Assembly: GCA_022822265.1 (NCBI GenBank)
Contig: JAJECA010000025.1
Coordinates: 1-64,000 of the forward strand
DNA: 64,000 nucleotides
Origin: Acidimicrobiia bacterium
Lineage (GTDB): Bacteria; Actinomycetota; Acidimicrobiia; Acidimicrobiales; Bin134
Direction: 5' to 3'
The notes under the pieces are model-generated. The model was not told the DNA's origin. It saw only the letters and a program-made list of their open reading frames with translations, and did no database searches. Of this stretch, positions 41,650 through 52,107 are shown piece after piece. Positions within the stretch are counted from its first letter, which is position 1, and each line of letters starts with the position of its first letter. Made by a program: the position numbers and the translations under genes.

Positions 41650-41943
41650 AACTTCCTCCAAGGCCGGGGGGGCATCCTCTGGGGCCGCCCTACAAGCGCC
41701 TCCCGTCTCCCGGCGTCCCCACTACGCTACGGCCTCACCCGGCATCACGACAACCAGTTGTCACCGGAGCCGAACCTTGCCCCACAACTGCCACCTGAAC
41801 GACACTGGCCACATCATCAACACAAGCCTCTGACCAGCAAGAACGCCCCAGTCGCCCGTGCACGAACACAGAAGAGGTGCTACAGTCCTAAATTCCAGTC
41901 GAGGCGGTGCCAACTTGGTTGGGCGAAGAAGATAGATCGCGGG

Positions 41944-41952
41944 TTATCCACA
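41944..41952 (+). promoter_or_regulatory. DnaA box, perfect consensus
   Basis: TTATCCACA matches the DnaA box consensus exactly, 54 bp before the dnaA ATG. With the site at 41966-41974 it forms an inverted repeat of 9-bp arms (TATCCACAA / TTGTGGATA). Confidence 0.9.
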
Positions 41953-41965
41953 AGTTTTACACATT

Positions 41966-41974
41966 TGTGGATAC
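41966..41974 (-). promoter_or_regulatory. DnaA box, one mismatch
   Basis: Read on the minus strand this is GTATCCACA. It is the inverted partner of the perfect box at 41944-41952. The pair could serve dnaA autoregulation, origin function, or both. Confidence 0.75.
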
Positions 41975-42005
41975 CACACGTTATTATTTTGGAGTTACAA
42001 CCAAA

Positions 42006-43385
42006 ATGGTGTCAGCAACCGTTCTCTGGTCCTCATGCGCCAACAGTATTCGAACTCAAGTCCCTGACGCCGTCTGGCAGTCGACCTTCAACCCGGCAAA
42101 ACCAACATCCCTTGAAGAAGATGTTCTCGAGCTGACGGTCCCGAATACAATCATAAAGGACCGTCTCGAAGGCGAATACTTTGAGGTCTTGAGGAATGCC
42201 CTGGCCAGCTCAAACGCCACTCATATCACCCTCAAGATCTCTGCTGAACAAGACGAGGCAAGCGAAGACCTTCACGTCGCTGTCTCCTCTCCGCCGGTCG
42301 CGCTTCCAGAAGTCGATACTCCCAAATCAGTAAGTCGAACCAATAACGCCCTTCATCCCAATTATGTTTTTGAGAAATTTGTCACTGGTCCTTCCAACCG
42401 GTTCGCCCTGGCAGCCGCTCTATCTGTAGCGGAAACCCCTGGTAAATCGTACAATCCCCTTTTCATCCACGGTCATGCCGGTCTCGGGAAGACCCATCTT
42501 CTCCAAGCCATCGGCCATTACGTTAAGAGCCACTACGTTGATGATCAACGACACCCGATAAGACGCATCGTCTATGTCTCAACGGAGACCTTTCTGAACC
42601 AATTCGTTGATGCAATCCGAACCAATACTCGCAGCGACTTCAAGCGAATCTACAGGGAAGTTGACGTACTTCTTGTAGACGACATTCAATTCCTCGAAGG
42701 AAAAGAGGGTTTACAGGAAGAATTTTTCCATACGTTTAACTCGCTCCACGAGGTAAACAAGCAGATCGTGTTGACGAGTGATCGTCCGCCGGACGCCATT
42801 CCAACACTTGAAGATCGCATGACCAGTCGTTTCAAGATGGGTCTTTTGACCGATATCCAACCTCCCGATCTTGAGACTCGTCTGGCAATTCTGAGAAAAA
42901 AGGCGGAACAGTCCAATTTTGTAATCGACGACGAAGTTCTTACGTTCATCGCCAGTAACATCAAGGACAACATCCGAGAATTAGAGGGAGCTCTCACTCG
43001 GGTTACCGCATACGCCAGCTTCAACGACAGATATCTCGATCTGGAACTCGCCCAGTACGTCCTTCGGGACATAACCGCTCGTCGCGAACCGCAGCCGGTG
43101 ACCGCCGACGTCATCTTGAACGCCACGGCCGATCTCTTCGGATTCCACGTCGACGACATCGTGGGACCGCGGCGGCAGCGGCCCCTGGTGAAGGCGCGCC
43201 AAGTATCCATGTACGTATTTCGAGAGCTAACCGAGCTGAGTTACCCCGACATCGCCCGGGTGTTCGGCGGGCGGGACCACACCACCGCCATACACGCCGT
43301 GCAGAAGATCACCAAGCAAATGGCCGAGCAACCGGAGACCTTCAACCAGATCACCGAGCTGATCCAAAGGATCAAGAATGCGTGA
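42006..43385 (+). CDS. dnaA: Chromosomal replication initiator protein DnaA
   Basis: The 459-residue initiator binds DnaA boxes and opens oriC. The ATG at 42006 is taken as the start (TGGAG 11 nt upstream), giving the domain I beginning MVSATVLWSSCANSIRTQV. Domain III has Walker A GHAGLGKTHLL (about residue 158) and Walker B VLLVDDIQF; domain IV ends with the DNA-binding signature GGRDHTTAIHAVQKI. Domain II is short. The first 1.07 kb is far AT-richer than the last 0.3 kb (sample lines 45-48% versus 73% GC). Confidence 0.96.
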   Translation: MVSATVLWSSCANSIRTQVPDAVWQSTFNPAKPTSLEEDVLELTVPNTIIKDRLEGEYFEVLRNALASSNATHITLKISAEQDEASEDLHVAVSSPPVALPEVDTPKSVSRTNNALHPNYVFEKFVTGPSNRFALAAALSVAETPGKSYNPLFIHGHAGLGKTHLLQAIGHYVKSHYVDDQRHPIRRIVYVSTETFLNQFVDAIRTNTRSDFKRIYREVDVLLVDDIQFLEGKEGLQEEFFHTFNSLHEVNKQIVLTSDRPPDAIPTLEDRMTSRFKMGLLTDIQPPDLETRLAILRKKAEQSNFVIDDEVLTFIASNIKDNIRELEGALTRVTAYASFNDRYLDLELAQYVLRDITARREPQPVTADVILNATADLFGFHVDDIVGPRRQRPLVKARQVSMYVFRELTELSYPDIARVFGGRDHTTAIHAVQKITKQMAEQPETFNQITELIQRIKNA

Positions 43386-43625
43386 GTCGGCGTCTTGGGG
43401 ATCTGCGGGGGATCAAGCGGGGAAAGAAGGCCCTCTGCTGGGGACAGCGAGACCTCCATCCACAGCAATTCGGCGACAACCGCGTACAATCCACTTGCCT
43501 GGGGAAACCGCAGGAGAAAGTATTCATGGGCTGACCAGGGGAAATGATACGTTTCCACATTTCCACCGCCCTACTGCTAACAGCAGTAATTAATTAACTA
43601 CTACAGGTAAGAAAGCGAGAACCCT
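43386..43625. promoter_or_regulatory. Candidate oriC / dnaA-dnaN intergenic region
   Basis: The 240-bp gap without a gene contains relaxed DnaA-box-like sites (CCATCCACA at 43456-43464 and GTTTCCACA at 43551-43559, two mismatches each), a perfect hairpin at 43572-43588, and an AT-rich run TAATTAATTAA at 43587-43597. On the minus strand that run is preceded by TAGTAG (43598-43603), resembling DnaA-trio repeats. In mycobacteria oriC lies in the dnaA-dnaN gap, which supports this reading. The perfect box pair upstream of dnaA is the competing or cooperating site. Confidence 0.5.
43572..43588. other. Perfect short hairpin in the dnaA-dnaN gap
   Basis: TACTGCT-AAC-AGCAGTA has 7-bp arms with a 3-nt loop, directly next to the AT-rich run. 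It could be the dnaA terminator or part of the origin. The run that follows is A/T-mixed rather than a clean T-run. Confidence 0.6.
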
Positions 43626-44720
43626 GTGAAATTCCGATGCGAGCGAGATGCCCTCCTTGAGGCACTGTCGGCAACCGGCCGAGCAGCGGGAACTCGCGGG
43701 GGATTTCAGCTGGTGCTCTCCGGGGTGCACATGTCGCTTGAGGGGGACGAGTTGACCCTGACTGCGACCGATCGGGAGTTGACCATCACAGTGCAGCTGA
43801 CGGTAGCGGGAGGCGGCGACGGTGAGGCGGTGGTGACTGCCCGGCTGGCCAACGAGGTTGTTCGCTCCTTTGATGCCGGCGCGGTGAACGTGGAAGTTGA
43901 CGACGAGGGCATCCACATTGACTCGGCTCGCTCCAAGTTCTCCTTGCAGACCATGGGAGTGGAGGACTTCCCGCAGGTTGCCTCCCTGGAGGGAGACCCC
44001 GTGGTTCTTGAGGCGGAGGGATTGCTGACCGCGTTGCGACAGGTGGTGAAGGCGGCATCGGCTGACGAGTCTCGGCCGGTATTGACGGGGGTACTGTTGT
44101 CGGCTGAGGAGGAGGGACTTCGCATGGTTACCACCGACTCCTACCGCTTGGCCTTGTGTGATCTACCCGGCTTGGAAGTACTGGGATCCGACCAGAGCGT
44201 GCTGGTGCCCTCAAGGGCGCTGCAAGAAGTAATCCGGCTGTTAGGGGACGTCGAGCAAGTGAGCGTTCGGTTCAGCGAGCGCGAGGCCTCGTTCACGGTG
44301 GGTGTAGTAACGGTGACCACCCGGCTGATTGAAGGGGAATTTCCCAGCTATCAGGGCTTGATCCCCACCCACCAGCCGAACCGGCTCACTGTGGGCACCG
44401 AGGCCTTTATCAACGCGGTGAGAAGGGTCCGCCTCATGGCTCAGGATTCGACCCCCATTCGATTGGATATGTCAGAAGGCGGACTCGAGCTATCGGCCAC
44501 GACGCAAGACGTGGGTGAGGCCAGGGAGCAATTGGACGCGGCGTTCGAAGGCGAAGACCTCACCGTGGCATTCAATCCCGAGTACTTGCTCGATGGAGCG
44601 GAGGCCGCCCCCGGTGAGGAGATCGTGCTGAACACGGTTGACGCGCTGAAGCCGGCGGTAATCCGAACACCAGGGTCCGAAGAGTTCCTATACCTGTTGA
44701 TGCCCGTTCGCATCAACTGA
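43626..44720 (+). CDS. dnaN: DNA polymerase III sliding clamp (beta subunit)
   Basis: The ring-forming processivity factor has 364 residues in three repeated domains. The N-terminus MKFRCERDALLEALSATGRAA is typical, ADESRPVLTGVLLSAEEEGL opens domain 2, and it ends YLLMPVRIN, the universal clamp C-terminus. It starts at a GTG after a weak ribosome site and follows dnaA, as in most bacteria. Confidence 0.96.
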   Translation: MKFRCERDALLEALSATGRAAGTRGGFQLVLSGVHMSLEGDELTLTATDRELTITVQLTVAGGGDGEAVVTARLANEVVRSFDAGAVNVEVDDEGIHIDSARSKFSLQTMGVEDFPQVASLEGDPVVLEAEGLLTALRQVVKAASADESRPVLTGVLLSAEEEGLRMVTTDSYRLALCDLPGLEVLGSDQSVLVPSRALQEVIRLLGDVEQVSVRFSEREASFTVGVVTVTTRLIEGEFPSYQGLIPTHQPNRLTVGTEAFINAVRRVRLMAQDSTPIRLDMSEGGLELSATTQDVGEAREQLDAAFEGEDLTVAFNPEYLLDGAEAAPGEEIVLNTVDALKPAVIRTPGSEEFLYLLMPVRIN

Positions 44721-44747
44721 GCCCCGCTTGCGTCAGTTGGACAGAGT

Positions 44748-45833
44748 GTGCGGCTTCAACATCTCTGGCTAGCGGACTTTCGCAATTATTCCCAGCTCGA
44801 ATTGGAGTTCCCCGTCGGCACGAGCCTGTTAGTGGGGTCCAACGGAGAGGGCAAGACCAATTTGTTGGAAGCGGTCTATTACCTGGCCACGATGACTTCG
44901 TTTCGCGTAACCCCCACCGAGGCTTTGATCCGAACCGGTGCCGAGGCCACCGGGGCGGTGGCGAGGGGCGAGATGAGGGTCGACCAAAGAGAGGTTCTCT
45001 TTGAAGCCTCGTTGAGGTCTACGGGGCGCTCCCAATTTCAAGTAAACCGCCAGAAGGTCCGCCGGCGAGATCTGCTGGGCCTGGCCCCAGTGTCCATCTT
45101 CATGCCCGACGACCTGGTTCTGCTCAAGGGGGGGCCAGGTGAACGGCGCCGTTTTCTCGACACCGCGTTGAGCCAGATCGACCCCCGGCTCGATGTGGCG
45201 AGGTCGGACCTTGAGAGCATCCTACGGCAGCGGAATGCCCTGCTTCGCCAGACCGGCGGCCACCTCGGTTCTGACATTGCCGTGACCCTGGATGTGTGGG
45301 ACGACAAGCTCGCCGATGTCGGCGAGCGGCTGGCCGCGGCCCGAAGGAGTCTGGTGGCCGAGCTCAGTGTCGGGGTGGCTTCGGCTTATGGGGAGATAGC
45401 CGGGCGAACGACTCCGGTAGAGCTGGATTACGAGTCAACCTGGCCGGAGGGCGAACTGAAGGAGATGCTGGGCCAAGTCCGCACCGAGGATCTGCGTCGG
45501 GGGGCGACGACGGTGGGGCCCCATCGCGACGATATGGCGGTAGTTCTGGATGGAAGGCCGGCCCGCACCCATGCCTCTCAGGGAGAGCAGCGATCGTTGG
45601 CCCTGGCTTTGCGCCTGGCAGTACACCGGGAATTGGAGAAGGCGACCGGCCAGTCTCCGCTGCTGTTGCTAGATGACGTGTTTTCTGAGTTGGACCCGGA
45701 TCGGTCGCGTGGCGTTCTGGGCGCCTTGCAGTCGGAGCAGACTCTGCTGACGACGGCGGGCGCGTTGCCGGGTGACATCGACTACAGCGCCCGCTTTCGG
45801 GTGTCGGCCGGCCGGGTGGTCCGCGAAGAGTGA
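44748..45833 (+). CDS. recF: DNA replication and repair protein RecF
   Basis: The 361-residue SMC-like ATPase helps load RecA at gaps. Walker A GSNGEGKTNLLEAVYYL lies near residue 30; the signature region LASQGEQRSLALALRLA and Walker B LLLLDDVFSELDPDR are present. The GTG start is 27 bp after dnaN. The dnaN-recF-DUF721-gyrB order is conserved in actinobacteria. Confidence 0.96.
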   Translation: MRLQHLWLADFRNYSQLELEFPVGTSLLVGSNGEGKTNLLEAVYYLATMTSFRVTPTEALIRTGAEATGAVARGEMRVDQREVLFEASLRSTGRSQFQVNRQKVRRRDLLGLAPVSIFMPDDLVLLKGGPGERRRFLDTALSQIDPRLDVARSDLESILRQRNALLRQTGGHLGSDIAVTLDVWDDKLADVGERLAAARRSLVAELSVGVASAYGEIAGRTTPVELDYESTWPEGELKEMLGQVRTEDLRRGATTVGPHRDDMAVVLDGRPARTHASQGEQRSLALALRLAVHRELEKATGQSPLLLLDDVFSELDPDRSRGVLGALQSEQTLLTTAGALPGDIDYSARFRVSAGRVVREE

Positions 45834-45876
45834 TCTATTGGTCGCCAGGGCGGTGTTGTCGAGGCAGACTGGGAAC

Positions 45877-46197
45877 ATGGGGTGGGAGCCGCTGAAGAAG
45901 TCGTCGGGACCGAGGCGGTTGAAGGAGGCCCTCGATCGGCTGGCATCTGGGTTGAGGGTTCCGCGGGCCCAGGTCTTGAGCATGGTCTTCGACTCTTGGG
46001 AAGGGCTGGTCGGCTCGGTGATGGCCGCCCATTCGTCGCCGGTGCGACTGGTTGACGGCGAGTTGGTGGTGTCGGTGGACGACCCCGCGTGGGCCACCGA
46101 GATGAGGTTCTTCAGCGCCGAGCTCATCGGCCGGATCAATGCCGCCGCAGAGGAGGAAGCTGTCACTTCGCTGACGGTGAAGGTCCGCCCTCGATGA
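45877..46197 (+). CDS. DUF721 / DciA-like protein
   Basis: The product has 106 residues from ATG 45877; a GTG at 45853 in the same frame would add eight. PRRLKEALDRLASGLRVPRA, then VFDSWEGLVGSVMAAHSSPVRLVDGELVV and DDPAWATEMRFFSAELIGRI, match the DUF721 family, in which DciA loads or activates the replicative helicase DnaB in bacteria lacking DnaC. Its place between recF and gyrB equals Rv0004 of Mycobacterium tuberculosis. No other helicase loader is visible in the window. Confidence 0.85.
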   Translation: MGWEPLKKSSGPRRLKEALDRLASGLRVPRAQVLSMVFDSWEGLVGSVMAAHSSPVRLVDGELVVSVDDPAWATEMRFFSAELIGRINAAAEEEAVTSLTVKVRPR

Positions 46198-48360
<2,163 letters not shown>

Positions 48361-48375
48361 GCATCAAGGAATCCA

Positions 48376-50841
48376 GTGCCCGACGAGCCTGACATCTCGC
48401 CTGAGCCTGAGGAGTCGCCGAGCGGCGCAGTTCAGGACATCGACATCCAAACCGAGATGGAGCAGTCGTTCTTGGACTACGCCATGTCGGTCATCACAGC
48501 ACGAGCACTCCCCGATGTACGCGACGGGCTCAAGCCAGTCCACCGCCGCATTCTCTGGGGTATGTACGACCAGGGCACTCGACCCAATCGGCCGTATGTG
48601 AAGTGCGCCCGGGTGGTGGGCGATGTCATGGGGAAGTACCACCCCCATGGTGATCAGGCCATCTACGACGCCTTGGTTCGGCTAGGGCAGACCTTCTCGC
48701 TGCGCCACCCGTTGATCGACCCCCATGGGAACTTCGGCTCTCCCAACGATCCGCCGGCGGCCATGAGGTACACCGAGTGCCGCCTCGACGAGTTGGCCAT
48801 GAGGCTGCTCGACGGCATCGACGAGCAGACCGTCGATTTCTCTGACAACTTCGACTCCACTGAACAAGAGCCGAAAGTGCTGCCGTCGCGGTTCCCCAAC
48901 CTGCTGGTGAACGGCAGCCAGGGCATCGCCGTGGGTATGGCCACCAACATCCCGCCTCACAACCTGGGTGAGGTGATTGACGCGGTGAATCACTTGCTGG
49001 AGAACCCGGAGGCCACCAATGAGGACTTGATGGCGTTCGTGAAGGGCCCTGATTTCCCCACCCGGGGCCGCATCATGGGATACCAGGGTATTCGAGACGC
49101 CTATTCCACCGGCCAGGGGACGATCAAGGTGCGAGCCTCCGCAGAGATTGTGGAGAGCGGTTCCAACGTCCAGATTGTGGTCACCGAAATCCCATATCAG
49201 ACCAGCGCAGAGATCATTGAGGAGAAAGTGGCCGACCTGGTGAATCGGCGGGTGATCGACGGTATTCGCCAAATCCACAATGAATCGGCCAAAGGTCGGA
49301 CCAAGCTGGTGTTCGAACTGAAGAGGGACGCCCCTGCGCTGGTTGTGCTCAACAACCTCTACAAGCACTCCCCGCTGCAAACGAATTTCCCGGTGAACAT
49401 GGTGGCGCTCGCCGACGGGGTGCCTCGGACCATGACGCTGCGAGACTGCCTGGCCGCATACGCCGGCCACCAGCAGGAGGTGGTGCGACGCCGGACAGAG
49501 TTCCGCCTGGAGGAGGCCCGCCGTCGGGAGCACATCCTCGAAGGGCTGGTACGGGCGGTGGACATGATCGACGAGATCATCGCCGCCATCCGGTCCTCGG
49601 ACAACCGCGCCGCGGCCCGGGCAGTGCTGATGGGCGAGCAGTTCGAGTTCAGCGAGATCCAAGCCAATCACATTTTGGACATGCCGTTGGGTCGGCTTAC
49701 TCAGCTGGGCCAAAAGGAGCTGAACGACGAGCTGGCCGAGAAGCGAGCGTTGATTATCGACTTGGAGGCCATATTGGCCGACGACGCCAAGCTGCGAGCC
49801 GTTATCTCAGAAGAACTGCTCGAAGTTCGAGAGGCCTTTGCCAACGAGCGGCGGACCCACATCATGGCCGACGAGGGTGAGATCGACATCGAAGCCCTGA
49901 TCGATGACGAAGACCTGATGTTCAGCTTGAGCTCTGCCGGCTACGTCAAGACGGTGGCGCCTGACGAGTTCAAGACCCAGGGGAGAGGCGGCAAAGGCGT
50001 TATCGGCGCCAACCTCAAGGACGGGGACTACATCGCCTCGCTCATCCACACCACCGCCCATGCCTATCTGATGTTCTTCACCAGTTCGGGTCGGGTGTAC
50101 CGCATCAAAGCCCACGAAGTGCCCCGGACGAGTCGCACCGCTCGGGGTATGGCCATTGTGAACCTGCTGCACTTGGCCCCGGAGGAGACCATTTCTGCGG
50201 TGATCGACACTCGGGACTACGAGACGATGCGGTACTTGTTGTTCGTTACTCGCCGGGGGGTAGTGAAGCGGACCCGGTTCTTGGAGTACGACAAGACCCG
50301 CACCAAGGGGCTGATCGCCATCAACTTGCGGGAGGGCGATGAATTGGTGCGGGTGCTACCCACTACGGGGAATGACGACATCTGCTTGGTGAGCGCGTCG
50401 GGGCGGCTCATGAGGTTTTCAGAATCAGAAGTTCGATCAATGGGACGAACCGCAGCCGGTGTGCGGGGGATGAAGCTGCTCGGTGACGACATCGTGGTTG
50501 CCGCCACCGCGGTGCAGCCCGAGGGGGAATTGCTCTTGGCCACCAACCAGGGCTTCGGCAAGCGGGTTCTTCTCGACCATTTCCGGTCCAAGCATCGAGG
50601 TGGCCAAGGGGTCATCGCCATGAAGCTGCCCAATGAGCGGGGTTCAGTGGTGGGGGCGCGGGTGGTCGCGCCCGACGACGAGGTGTTCGCAGTGGCCTCC
50701 AATGGAGTCACGATCCGAATGCCCGTCTCGTCGGTCTCGGTGCAGGGGGCTCACGCCGCCGGAGTACGGATAATGACCTTGTCTGAGGATCAAACCATGG
50801 CGGCCATAGCGCCGGTCTTATCCACCGGAGACGAGGAGTAG
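48376..50841 (+). CDS. gyrA: DNA gyrase subunit A
   Basis: This 821-residue breakage-reunion subunit starts at GTG 48376. The catalytic Tyr is in AMRYTECRL. The quinolone region reads KYHPHGDQAIYDALVRL: residue 94, matching E. coli Ser83, is Gln, and the Asp87 equivalent (Asp98) is kept. The C-terminal pinwheel contains the GyrA box QGRGGKGV, which identifies gyrase rather than topoisomerase IV. It forms an operon with gyrB. Confidence 0.97.
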   Translation: MPDEPDISPEPEESPSGAVQDIDIQTEMEQSFLDYAMSVITARALPDVRDGLKPVHRRILWGMYDQGTRPNRPYVKCARVVGDVMGKYHPHGDQAIYDALVRLGQTFSLRHPLIDPHGNFGSPNDPPAAMRYTECRLDELAMRLLDGIDEQTVDFSDNFDSTEQEPKVLPSRFPNLLVNGSQGIAVGMATNIPPHNLGEVIDAVNHLLENPEATNEDLMAFVKGPDFPTRGRIMGYQGIRDAYSTGQGTIKVRASAEIVESGSNVQIVVTEIPYQTSAEIIEEKVADLVNRRVIDGIRQIHNESAKGRTKLVFELKRDAPALVVLNNLYKHSPLQTNFPVNMVALADGVPRTMTLRDCLAAYAGHQQEVVRRRTEFRLEEARRREHILEGLVRAVDMIDEIIAAIRSSDNRAAARAVLMGEQFEFSEIQANHILDMPLGRLTQLGQKELNDELAEKRALIIDLEAILADDAKLRAVISEELLEVREAFANERRTHIMADEGEIDIEALIDDEDLMFSLSSAGYVKTVAPDEFKTQGRGGKGVIGANLKDGDYIASLIHTTAHAYLMFFTSSGRVYRIKAHEVPRTSRTARGMAIVNLLHLAPEETISAVIDTRDYETMRYLLFVTRRGVVKRTRFLEYDKTRTKGLIAINLREGDELVRVLPTTGNDDICLVSASGRLMRFSESEVRSMGRTAAGVRGMKLLGDDIVVAATAVQPEGELLLATNQGFGKRVLLDHFRSKHRGGQGVIAMKLPNERGSVVGARVVAPDDEVFAVASNGVTIRMPVSSVSVQGAHAAGVRIMTLSEDQTMAAIAPVLSTGDEE

Positions 50842-50890
50842 CCTCCTACTCGGCGAAGCTTCCCCCCAGACATGACAGCGGAGAAGCGCG

Positions 50891-51256
50891 ATGGACGAGA
50901 GGGGATCGATTTCGGTGTTGGGCGTGGGGACATTGGCGGTGATCGCGATGGCGATCCTGCTGCTGGGCCAACTCGGCGCTGACGCCGTTCGCCGGGCTCG
51001 GGCGACAGCAATCGCCGACGTGGTGGCAATGGCCGCGGCGGCCGACCCCCAGGCTGCTCGAGCCACCGCCGCGGCCAACAAGGCGACGCTGGTTTCGATG
51101 GTGCAAGAGGGTTTCGAAACCGAGGTGGTCGTGCGCCGTAACGGTGCCCCAGCAACGGCCAGAGCAGAGTTCCGGCCGATCGGCTGGTGGTGCCAATCAC
51201 TTTCGACCAGCGATCCCTTACACTTCGGGGCGTGTCCATCGACCCCGGTCGGGTGA
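50891..51256 (+). CDS. TadE-like orphan pseudopilin protein
   Basis: The product has 121 residues. DERGSISVLGVGTLAVIAMA starts with the short pseudopilin leader and a hydrophobic helix, followed by ADAVRRARATAIADVVAMAAA, the amphipathic TadE/TadG-type continuation. The rest is a small exported domain with two Cys. It resembles the Rv3654c-type secretion or DNA-translocation related TadE-like proteins. It lies apart from the pilus cluster at 21.5-30.5 kb, between gyrA and the DUF3566 gene, and ends in a GTGA overlap. Confidence 0.65.
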   Translation: MDERGSISVLGVGTLAVIAMAILLLGQLGADAVRRARATAIADVVAMAAAADPQAARATAAANKATLVSMVQEGFETEVVVRRNGAPATARAEFRPIGWWCQSLSTSDPLHFGACPSTPVG

Positions 51257-51765
51257 GCGACCCCTCTGCCTCGCCGTTGCCCAGCCAGGCAGTGGCGCGC
51301 CAGCCGGTCAAGGTGACTCCGAGGGAGTACCGGAGGGCAGTGCGATTGCAGGCGCGCAAGGTGCGCCGGGTGATTCGGCACATAGAGCCGTGGTCGGTGC
51401 TGAAGATCTCGTTGATCTTCTACCTGTGCCTCTGGGTGATCGTGATGCTGGCCGGCGTGATGCTGTGGAGCATTGCGGTGGGATCGGGCACCGTGGACGA
51501 CACCGAGTCGTTCATCGAGGAGTTGTTCGCCCTGCAAGAGTTCAAGTTCAACGCCAGCCAGATATTCCGCGGCTTTGCCATAGGCGGGTTGGTGCTGGTG
51601 GTGGCGGGCACGTTCTTCAACGTTTTGCTGTGTGTGCTGTTCAACCTCATCAGCGACCTGACCGGCGGAATGAGGGTCACTGTGATTGAGGAGGAGACAG
51701 CACGGCAGCGGCCCCGGACCCGGCCTCGCCGATTTCGTTGGCCTGCCTGGAACCCCCGTAAGTAG
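51253..51765 (+). CDS. DUF3566 membrane protein
   Basis: The product has 170 residues with two helices (LKISLIFYLCLWVIVMLAGV and GFAIGGLVLVVAGTFFNVLL) and the DUF3566 phrases VRRVIRHIEPWSVLKIS and NLISDLTGGMRVTVIEE. This family sits directly after gyrA in most actinobacteria (Rv0007 position). GTG 51253 is chosen because it overlaps the previous stop as GTGA; GTG 51232 is an alternative. Function is unknown, and the basic N-terminus is probably cytoplasmic. Confidence 0.87.
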   Translation: MSDPSASPLPSQAVARQPVKVTPREYRRAVRLQARKVRRVIRHIEPWSVLKISLIFYLCLWVIVMLAGVMLWSIAVGSGTVDDTESFIEELFALQEFKFNASQIFRGFAIGGLVLVVAGTFFNVLLCVLFNLISDLTGGMRVTVIEEETARQRPRTRPRRFRWPAWNPRK

Positions 51766-51787
51766 GCTGTCGGTTCGGTTTGGCCTT

Positions 51788-51861
<74 letters not shown>

Positions 51862-51915
51862 CGTTGGAAGTTCTCCCCGGTTGCACCGCTTAGGGGGTTC
51901 GTTAGGATGGGTGTC

Positions 51916-52047
51916 GTGAAGATTCTGCGAAGAGCGCTGGTTGCTCTGGCAGGGGCGGCCGCCATCGCTGCCATTTTGCGTGCCCGGGGAACCGGGGGCG
52001 TACCGCCTCAGTCGGGCGGCTGGCGCCAGATCAGCGGCAGCAACTGA
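51916..52047 (+). CDS. Small single-helix protein next to tRNA-Ile (43 residues)
   Basis: The GTG at 51916 has AGGATGGG just upstream; an ATG at 51907 in frame would add three residues. The product is MKILRRALVALAGAAAIAAI, a short membrane helix with basic start, followed by LRARGTGGVPPQSGGWRQIS. In other actinobacteria the gene in this position encodes a similarly tiny DLW-39 family protein with a Trp-containing end. Here the end is GGWRQI, so relation is only suspected. Confidence 0.6.
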   Translation: MKILRRALVALAGAAAIAAILRARGTGGVPPQSGGWRQISGSN

Positions 52048-52107
52048 CTCTGAACTGCTCCATCTGAGCCGTATTGTGACCCTCGTTCTGCCGGTCAGAT
52101 AGCCGAT

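Larger units (their letters stand above)
41650..42005. other. rpmH-dnaA intergenic region (356 bp)
   Basis: No gene is seen in this stretch. The first 230 bp carry the divergent rpmH promoter zone and are C-rich on the plus strand. The last 70 bp hold an inverted pair of DnaA boxes and an AT-rich run (GTTATTATTTT at 41980-41990) just before dnaA. TACAGT near 41881 is a possible -10 box for dnaA, but no good -35 is visible. Gene strand orientation switches here. Confidence 0.7.

Noticed and set aside
41519-41680. rnpA extending through all of rpmH in another frame, as in Thermus
   Set aside because: The frame is open, but it has no ATG, GTG or TTG, and the translation upstream of the CTG (for example [14 protein letters not shown]) does not look like RnpA.
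43551-43559. GTTTCCACA as a second parS-like or strong DnaA site
   Set aside because: It lacks the palindrome of parS and differs from the DnaA consensus at two positions, so it is only listed as a relaxed box.
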